Assembly (NCBI RefSeq): GCF_001552535.1
Contig: NZ_BCRJ01000017.1
Location: 1 to 43,966, forward strand
Direction of reading: 5' to 3'
Source: Nocardioides jensenii JCM 1364 = NBRC 14755
GTDB lineage: Bacteria; Actinomycetota; Actinomycetes; Propionibacteriales; Nocardioidaceae
Length of the DNA: 43,966 nucleotides
Shown here: piece after piece, positions 39,385-43,966 of the stretch
How positions within the stretch are numbered: the stretch's first letter is position 1
How the letters are laid out: each line of letters opens with the position of its first letter
Notes under the pieces: generated by a model
Told to the model about the DNA's origin: nothing
Database searches by the model: none
What the model saw: the letters and a program-made list of their open reading frames with translations, nothing else
Made by a program: the position numbers and the translations under genes

Positions 39385-39480
39385 ACGCGTCGAGAAGTAC
39401 GGCAGTTCGCCCTGTTACGGCCCCGCGTCGAGCCCGGCGTGCGCACCGGTGTTCCCCAACTGCCGTACTTCTTGACACGT
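39385..39480. repeat. Long inverted repeat, possible REP/MITE-like element
   Basis: Arms 39385-39407 and 39458-39480 are inverse complements over 23 positions with 21 matches, including 15 perfect ones (AGAAGTACGGCAGTT at 39393-39407 against AACTGCCGTACTTCT at 39458-39472). The 50-base interior contains the palindrome CACCGGTG (39444-39451). It fills the gap between two same-strand genes. The loop is too long for an ordinary terminator. A palindromic dispersed repeat, a small non-autonomous element or a structured RNA are the options. Confidence 0.6.
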
Positions 39481-39512
39481 CGCAGGTGTCCCAGCCTGGT
39501 TGAGCCCCGGGA

Positions 39513-39518
39513 TAGCCT
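39513..39518 (+). promoter_or_regulatory. -10 element of a probably leaderless enzyme gene
   Basis: TAGCCT (TANNNT) is followed after seven bases by GTG 39526, with no Shine-Dalgarno, so the message likely starts at the start codon. No good -35 is seen at the usual distance. Confidence 0.4.
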
Positions 39519-39525
39519 CGTCCGA

Positions 39526-40539
39526 GTGAGCTTCCTCGAGCGTCCGAACCCGATCATCGCCGCGCCGATGGCCGGTGCCACCACACCGGCGCTCGCCGCG
39601 GCGGTCTCGAATGCCGGCGGCCTGGGCTTCCTCGCCGCCGGCTATCTCTCGGTCGACTCGATGGCCGACGAAGTGACGGCGTACAGGGCGCTGACCGACG
39701 CCACCGTCGCGATCAACCTGTTCACCCCGCAGACGGATCGGTCGCTCGAGCTCGGCCCGCGGCTCGACGACTATCAGACCGAGGTCGCGTTGACCGCCGC
39801 GAAGTACGGCGTCTCCCCCGGTGACCCCTCCTTCGACGACGACACGTTCGACGGCAAGGTGGACTGGCTGGTGGAGAACCCCGTCGATGTCGTCTCCTTC
39901 ACCTTCGGTCCGGTGCCACCGGCGGCGGTGTTCCGGCTCCAGGAGGTCGGCACGACCGTCGGCTTCACCGTCACCTCGGAGCACGAGGCGCTGCAAGCGG
40001 TCGGTCTGGGAGCGGACTTCCTGGTCGCACAGGGCTGCGAGGCCGGCGGACATCGCGGCACCTGGCACGTCTCCGACCAGCCGAACACGCTGTCGGCTCG
40101 CGAGGTGGTGGCGGCCATTGCCGGTATCGGGCTTCCGGTGATCGCCGCGGGCGGCGTCGGTTCGGCCGCCGACGTGCACGCTCTGCTGGATGCCGGTGCC
40201 TCGGCGGCCGCGGTCGGCACCTTGTTCCTGGCGTGTGACGAGAGCAAGGCGCCGGCCGCTCACAAGGCCGCGTTGACCTCGGGCTCGTTCACCTCGGCGG
40301 CCGTGACCCGCGCCTTCAGCGGCCGCTACGCCCGGGCACTGGTCAACGACTTCGTGCGCGCTCACGACGGCCGCGCGCCGTCGGCGTACCCGAACGTGCA
40401 CCACCTGACCAGGCCGATCCGTACGGCGGCCGCAGCCGCCGGCGACCCACAGGGCATGGCGCTGTGGGCCGGCTCCGGACATGCCGCACCCGGACGGCTC
40501 ACGGCACCCGAGGTCGTTGCGAGACTCGCGATGATGTGA
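39526..40539 (+). CDS. Nitronate monooxygenase-like FMN enzyme
   Basis: A 337-residue TIM-barrel flavoprotein of the nitronate monooxygenase / 2-nitropropane dioxygenase family. PIIAAPMAGATTPALAAAVS is the N-terminal strand, QGCEAGGHRGTW holds the active-site His region, and VIAAGGVGSAADVHALLDAG with AVGTLFLACDES bind the FMN phosphate. It oxidises alkyl nitronates in characterised relatives; some members are enoyl reductases. GTG 39526 is chosen over the longer ORF, which would run through the inverted repeat. It is convergent with the surface-fibre operon, 17 bases away. Confidence 0.9.
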   Translation: MSFLERPNPIIAAPMAGATTPALAAAVSNAGGLGFLAAGYLSVDSMADEVTAYRALTDATVAINLFTPQTDRSLELGPRLDDYQTEVALTAAKYGVSPGDPSFDDDTFDGKVDWLVENPVDVVSFTFGPVPPAAVFRLQEVGTTVGFTVTSEHEALQAVGLGADFLVAQGCEAGGHRGTWHVSDQPNTLSAREVVAAIAGIGLPVIAAGGVGSAADVHALLDAGASAAAVGTLFLACDESKAPAAHKAALTSGSFTSAAVTRAFSGRYARALVNDFVRAHDGRAPSAYPNVHHLTRPIRTAAAAAGDPQGMALWAGSGHAAPGRLTAPEVVARLAMM

Positions 40540-40556
40540 CGGGGTCGCGGCGGAAG

Positions 40557-41522
40557 TCAGACGTCTGAACAGATCCCGACCAGGACCAAAAGGACCGTGT
40601 ATCTCTTCTTGTTCGACGCCACAGATGTCCATGTCGTCGAGCCGTAGTTGATTTTGGCCTCGACGCTGAACGTCCCGCTGGTGACCAGGCCCGTGAATGT
40701 CTTGTCGGTCACCCCGGGACCGACGTTCTCGGTCACCGAGCCCCCGGTTCCGTAGTGAAGCGTGTAGCCGGTGGCACCGGGCACGGCCGTCCAGTTGAGC
40801 CGAGTTGTTCCGACGCTCAAGGTTCCACATGAGACCACCGGCGGCGGGACTGTCAGCGCGGTCAGGGTGCCCCCGGTGACAAGCGAGGTGTCGGAGAACA
40901 TCGCCATCGTGTTGATCGGAGCCACCCCGGTGGCCGTGGTCACGAGAAGGCCTGCCGTCGCCGCTCCAGCGATGACCCGGGTCGCCTGCCGGCCGCCCTT
41001 GCGATCCGCCGGTGGACCCGGTTCGTCGTCCTCCTTGCGCCGGCCGCCGAAGGCCGAGACCAGCAGCAGGGTGACGAACCCACCGCAGATCAACAGCCCC
41101 CACGGTGTGCTGGCCGCGTTGACCACGTGGCCGGCCCACGGCACGTCGACGAAGACTCGGTAGGCCTTGTCGACCGTGTAGGTCTCGCTGTCCGGAGTCG
41201 AGTTGGCGTCTCCCTTGAGCTGCAGCACCGCACCGCCATCGGTCTGCTCGACCGAGACCACCCGGTGCGTGACGCGGGTGCCCGTGGGGTCGACGACGCT
41301 GACGATGTCGCCCTTGTTGATCTCCTTCGCGGGAGTCTCGCGGGCCAGCGCCAACGCCCCGGCCTCGATCTCGGGTGACATCGACCCTGACCTGAAGACC
41401 AGCGGGCGTACGTCGAAGACCAGCGCCAGGGCACCCAGCAGAAGACAGAGCACTCCCAGGCAGGCGCCGAGCCAGAGCGCTGCCTCCCTGAGTCGTCCGA
41501 CGACCGCGGCGCGCGAGGTCAT
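40557..41522 (-). CDS. Signal peptidase I (SipW-like) fused to a SipW-type substrate with an FN3-like domain
   Basis: A 321-residue fusion. Residues 1-160 are a type I signal peptidase of the archaeal/SipW class: helix at ~15-37, catalytic Ser47 in RSGSMSPEI, His86 (VTHRVV) where most bacterial enzymes have Lys, KGDANSTPDS, and a second helix at ~137-158. After a charged linker, residues ~180-225 repeat the layout of a SipW-cognate signal (Arg, Ala/Gly/Leu helix, MFSDTSLVTGGTLTA) like the YWSD signals of the neighbouring substrates. Residues ~230-310 look like a fibronectin-III domain (LNWTAVPGATGYTLHYGTGG). So the enzyme carries its own potential substrate in one chain and may release it by self-cleavage. 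ATG overlaps the upstream gene's stop. Last gene of the operon. Confidence 0.83.
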   Translation of the reverse strand: MTSRAAVVGRLREAALWLGACLGVLCLLLGALALVFDVRPLVFRSGSMSPEIEAGALALARETPAKEINKGDIVSVVDPTGTRVTHRVVSVEQTDGGAVLQLKGDANSTPDSETYTVDKAYRVFVDVPWAGHVVNAASTPWGLLICGGFVTLLLVSAFGGRRKEDDEPGPPADRKGGRQATRVIAGAATAGLLVTTATGVAPINTMAMFSDTSLVTGGTLTALTVPPPVVSCGTLSVGTTRLNWTAVPGATGYTLHYGTGGSVTENVGPGVTDKTFTGLVTSGTFSVEAKINYGSTTWTSVASNKKRYTVLLVLVGICSDV

Positions 41523-42151
41523 GGCTTCTGGTTCGCAGTGAAGGTCAGGGACACGGAACCGGTCTTGGACTGGTTGGCGTTGTCGGCAGCAGGGTCGAGG
41601 CCGACGATGATGCAGATCGACTGGGTGCCGCCGGCGGCGATCTCCTGAGCAGTGCTGATCAGTGGCTTGTTGGTCGTGTCGACGGCCTGTGCGGTGCCCA
41701 ATGGGGATCCGGTGCAGCTGTCCTGCTGGGGGTACGTCGTGTCCGCCACGGCCGTGCCGGCGTACAGCTGCACGGTGATGGGCGAGCCTGTGAAGGTCCA
41801 GGTGGGCGAGACGCCGCGGGTCGCGGTGGCGAGATAGGTGAACGGCGGGTTGCCGACGTTCTTGACGGTGAGGTTGAACGCCTTGCGCTCGTCGGGCGCC
41901 AGCCCGGTCCAGGTGATCGTGGTCTTGGCGTAGCCGGCGCCGTTGCCGACCGCACCGTTGGTGTCGAACTGCAGGTCCATCGCGCCCGACGTGATCGGGC
42001 CGCCGGTGACCACGGCGGTGTCGCTCCAGTAGGCGTAGGTGCCGATGGAGCCGAAGCCGACCAGCAGCCCCAGGCTCAGCAGCGCTCGCGTCCTGTCCGA
42101 TCTGGCACCCGACCATATCCGTCGAGCCGTGCTCTCAGCGTGCCGCGCCAT
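41519..42151 (-). CDS. SipW-type signal exported protein (TasA/CalY-like), second substrate
   Basis: A 210-residue exported protein. The N-terminus is basic (residues 1-22), followed by a helix LLSLGLLVGFGSIGTYA and the cleavage region YWSD (41-44) with TAVVTGGPITSGAMDLQF, the diagnostic pattern of SipW-dependent signals, where the mature N-terminus becomes a beta strand. The mature part is a predicted beta-sandwich (ERKAFNLTVKNVGNPPFTY); two or three Cys may form a disulfide (DSCTGS, SICIIVG). Similar to B. subtilis TasA/CalY biofilm-fibre proteins in layout. AGAGGAC precedes ATG 42151, which lies inside the end of the LPXTG gene. Confidence 0.78.
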   Translation of the reverse strand: MARHAESTARRIWSGARSDRTRALLSLGLLVGFGSIGTYAYWSDTAVVTGGPITSGAMDLQFDTNGAVGNGAGYAKTTITWTGLAPDERKAFNLTVKNVGNPPFTYLATATRGVSPTWTFTGSPITVQLYAGTAVADTTYPQQDSCTGSPLGTAQAVDTTNKPLISTAQEIAAGGTQSICIIVGLDPAADNANQSKTGSVSLTFTANQKP

Positions 42152-42779
42152 GACCTGAGTCCTCTCGCTTGCCGCGTTTCAACAGTGCCAGTCCCGAGCC
42201 GATGGCGACACCGGCCACCACGAGCAGCCAGCCGATCCAGGCAGGTGCTCCGGTGTCCGGCAGACCGTGATCGCCGGAGCCGTTCGGGTCGTCGCCACCG
42301 GACCCCACGCCTGCGTCCGCCAGCGTCACAGTGAACCGGAACTCCGCGTGGTCTCGTTGCGTGCTGTTGGTGGAGTCGCGGTCGAAGCTGGCCCTCACCC
42401 GCAACTTCTGCGTGCCGCCCGCGGCGAGTGAGCTCTGGTTCATGCGGTACGCGTTCGCTGTGTGCTCGAGCGCGACCCAGTTCCGTGACCCCACGCGTGT
42501 CTCGATCAGCATCTCGCCGTTGCGCAGGAGCAGGTCCGGGTCCCGGCTCTCGACGCTGATCGTCAGCGTGCCGAGCACTGCTGCCTGGTTGCGCACGTAG
42601 AACTCGCTGGTTCGTACGTCGCCCGGCACCCATCGCAGCCCGGAGTCGAACAACGACCTTTCGAGCTGGTTCGACCACGTGCGGCCGTCCCGGCTGATCC
42701 CGAGCTCGTCGGCCGCATGAGCAGACGAGGGCCCAAGGCAGAGCAGGCACACCGAGACCACGAGCATCACCCTGATCAC
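42135..42779 (-). CDS. LPXTG cell-wall anchored beta-sandwich protein
   Basis: A 214-residue surface protein. An ordinary Sec signal (GTG 42779; hydrophobic core to SSAHA-ADEL, cleavage near residue 22) is followed by a beta-rich domain of ~130 residues with WVPGDVRTSEFYVRNQ, a PGD strand pattern also found in TasA/CalY-like domains. A Gly/Asn/Asp spacer leads to LPDTG (173-177), a hydrophobic helix and a basic tail, the full sortase sorting signal. It would thus be linked to peptidoglycan. Lying between the first signal peptidase and the second substrate, it may anchor the fibre. GTGA overlap with the upstream gene. No sortase in the window. Confidence 0.8.
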   Translation of the reverse strand: MIRVMLVVSVCLLCLGPSSAHAADELGISRDGRTWSNQLERSLFDSGLRWVPGDVRTSEFYVRNQAAVLGTLTISVESRDPDLLLRNGEMLIETRVGSRNWVALEHTANAYRMNQSSLAAGGTQKLRVRASFDRDSTNSTQRDHAEFRFTVTLADAGVGSGGDDPNGSGDHGLPDTGAPAWIGWLLVVAGVAIGSGLALLKRGKREDSGHGAAR

Positions 42780-43315
42780 GATGCCGACCGTTCCTTGCGC
42801 CGCTCCCGGAGTGATCCGGTCAGCATGAATGCGGCGTACCCGAGAAGGAGTGCAGCAACGACGTAGACCGCCATCTGCCTCTCCCTCCCGTTCAGCACGT
42901 TGTTCAGGTAACCGAGGTACTTCACCGAGTACCACGTCTCACCCCTGACCTGAACCGGTCTGACCCACTCCTGGTCCGGGGTGTCGTTCGCGTCGCCCTG
43001 CGTCTGCAACTGGACTTCGCCCTTGGCGTTGAAGCCCGTGGCGACCACCCGGTGCGTGACGACTGTCGACTTGCCCGACTCCCGTTGGTAGGTGATCACC
43101 GTCCCGACCTTGATCTCGTCTCCGTCGACCGGCTTGACCACCACCAGCGTTCCGGGTGGGTAGTCCGGCTTCATCGAACCCGTCAGGATCGTGTACGGCG
43201 TCGCGCCGCCGAGCCTCGGGACGAGCACTGCGACCAGCAGGATCGCCACGACGCCCAGGATCGCCAGCCAGGCCAGAAGCTGACCCAGCCAGCCGAGGAC
43301 TCCACGGACCGACAT
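42776..43315 (-). CDS. Signal peptidase I, SipW-like (archaeal/ER type)
   Basis: A 179-residue membrane protease. N-terminal helix ~13-33, catalytic Ser47 in LTGSMKPDY, His88 (VVTHRV) in place of Lys as in SipW and ER signal peptidases, QGDANDTPDQ as the conserved box, and a second helix at ~148-166. It probably processes the SipW-type substrates encoded on both sides. It starts 20 bases after the first substrate gene and its stop overlaps the LPXTG gene start (GTGA). Confidence 0.88.
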   Translation of the reverse strand: MSVRGVLGWLGQLLAWLAILGVVAILLVAVLVPRLGGATPYTILTGSMKPDYPPGTLVVVKPVDGDEIKVGTVITYQRESGKSTVVTHRVVATGFNAKGEVQLQTQGDANDTPDQEWVRPVQVRGETWYSVKYLGYLNNVLNGRERQMAVYVVAALLLGYAAFMLTGSLRERRKERSAS

Positions 43316-43335
43316 CAGGCTCGATGCAACTCAGG

Positions 43336-43857
43336 TCACGGGTGCGGGTCAGCCTGCACGGCGTTGATGACGAGGTCGTCGAGCGCGCTGGTGGAGACAC
43401 CCTGCGCGTCATTGTCCGCGACCGACCCGTAGGGCCAGTCGACGGTGATGGTGACCGAGATCGGGCCGCTGCTCGAGACCGTGCCACCGCCCGTGAGCCC
43501 TGCCGTGATGTCGACAGCGTCACCGGCCGTGGCCGGGAGGTTGAAGGCGGCCTCGGCTGTGGCCACCGAAGCGTCGTCGAGCGTCACATCTGCCGAGATG
43601 TGGTCACCGGTCATGGTGATGGTGCCGGTGCACTGCTTGGTGATGGTGTCCCCGGGGACGATGAGCTGGACGTCGGTATCAGCACCCTCGGTCCATGTGG
43701 GGGCACACGTCATGTTGCTGAGGTCCAGGCTGCCGGCGGTGACGCTGCCACCGTCGACGTCGGCACTGTCACTCCAGTAGGCCAGCGAACCGGCCCCACC
43801 CATCAGGAGCACCGCAGCGGCGGCCGCAGCGATCGAACCCTTGGTCGACTTCTTCAT
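43336..43857 (-). CDS. SipW-type signal exported protein, first substrate of the fibre operon
   Basis: A 173-residue exported protein and first gene of the operon. MKKSTKGSIAAAAAAVLLMG begins a short basic n-region and Ala-rich helix; the cleavage part LAYWSDS (24-30) and VDGGSVTAGSLDLS follow the SipW-cognate pattern. The mature domain is beta-rich with IVPGDTITKQC, the PGD strand typical of TasA/CalY-like folds, two Cys (MTCAPTW and KQCTG) that could pair, and alternating Thr/Val/Asp strands. It resembles the actinobacterial families annotated alternate signal-mediated exported protein. Probably the major fibre subunit, since it is first; this is an inference. Confidence 0.8.
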   Translation of the reverse strand: MKKSTKGSIAAAAAAVLLMGGAGSLAYWSDSADVDGGSVTAGSLDLSNMTCAPTWTEGADTDVQLIVPGDTITKQCTGTITMTGDHISADVTLDDASVATAEAAFNLPATAGDAVDITAGLTGGGTVSSSGPISVTITVDWPYGSVADNDAQGVSTSALDDLVINAVQADPHP

Positions 43858-43882
43858 TTCATTTTCCCTGTCCGTAGTCGGC

Positions 43883-43958
43883 GCAGGGAGGCGCACCCCC
43901 CTGCCACACCCTCTTGACGGCTGTCTTGCCCGCTCCTTACGCAACACTCGCAAAGATA
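43883..43958 (-). promoter_or_regulatory. Leader hairpin and possible -10 of the fibre operon
   Basis: GCAGGG (43899-43904 on the transcript strand) pairs with CCCTGC (43883-43888), forming a GC-rich stem 26 bases upstream of the first start codon. TATCTT (43953-43958, minus strand) fits TANNNT and would give a leader of about 90 bases. The -35 region is beyond the window edge, so this promoter is only partly visible. Confidence 0.3.
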
Positions 43959-43966
43959 GTCACTTC

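Noticed and set aside
39472..39477. TTGACA as -35 of the nitronate monooxygenase gene
   Set aside because: It is 35 bases from the likely -10 (39513-39518), too far for a standard promoter, and is part of the inverted repeat.
39385..39480. The long inverted repeat as a terminator of the dehydrogenase gene
   Set aside because: The 50-base loop and absence of a T-tract make ordinary intrinsic termination unlikely.
40557..42116. A longer version of the fused signal peptidase starting at 42116
   Set aside because: The added 198 codons are an out-of-frame reading of the second substrate gene. The ATG at 41522 overlaps that gene's stop and gives the normal peptidase N-terminus.
42135..42935. Longer start of the LPXTG protein at 42935
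   Set aside because: The upstream part is out-of-frame signal peptidase sequence; GTG 42779 gives a proper signal peptide and a GTGA overlap.

Overview
The window reads as a chromosomal segment of a high-GC actinobacterium. Coding is dense, GTG and TTG starts are frequent, start and stop codons often overlap (ATGA, GTGA, TGATG), and the gene neighbourhoods are typical of Actinobacteria: aroE/mltG/ruvX/alaS/rarA, aroC-aroK-aroB-aroQ-efp-nusB, and yebC/ruvCAB/yajC/apt/relA. A member of the Nocardioidaceae (Nocardioides-like) is my best guess; this is an inference, since no rRNA is present. Almost everything lies on the minus strand. I see no transposase, tRNA, rRNA or CRISPR array, and no stretch over 300 bases without a gene.

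Layout. 1-1615: an operon of a DUF4956 membrane protein, a VTC-type polyphosphate polymerase domain protein and the start of a Tat-exported protein, preceded by palindromes. 1843-7825: nusB, efp, a SIMPL-domain protein, aroQ, aroB, aroK, aroC and a prepilin peptidase. 8007-9011: a plus-strand MerR regulator fused to a PP2C phosphatase, behind a promoter with the 19-base spacer typical of MerR control; it interrupts the aro block. 9015-16477: aroE, mltG, ruvX, alaS, two small membrane proteins and rarA. 16507-22879: an oligopeptide ABC transporter in the order oppC-oppA-oppB-oppD-oppF, with a strong hairpin after oppA. 22981-26886: aspS, hisS and a metallo-beta-lactamase-fold hydrolase. 26999-28237: a plus-strand DUF349 protein. 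28238-37596: a DUF998 protein, relA, an N-terminally extended GAPDH, apt, yajC, ruvB, ruvA, ruvC (with a perfect LexA/SOS box), yebC and pdxT. secD and secF, normally between yajC and apt, are absent here. 37622-40539: an MmyB-like regulator divergent from a short-chain dehydrogenase, a long inverted repeat, and a nitronate-monooxygenase-like enzyme.

40557-43857 is the most novel part: a five-gene minus-strand operon resembling the tapA-sipW-tasA biofilm-fibre logic of Bacillus. In transcription order it encodes an exported protein with a SipW-type signal, a SipW-like signal peptidase, an LPXTG wall-anchored protein, a second SipW-type substrate, and a second signal peptidase fused in one chain to its own SipW-type signal and a fibronectin-III-like domain. 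I propose that it builds and anchors a surface fibre or matrix. The components are recognisable, but the assembled system and the peptidase-substrate fusion look undescribed.
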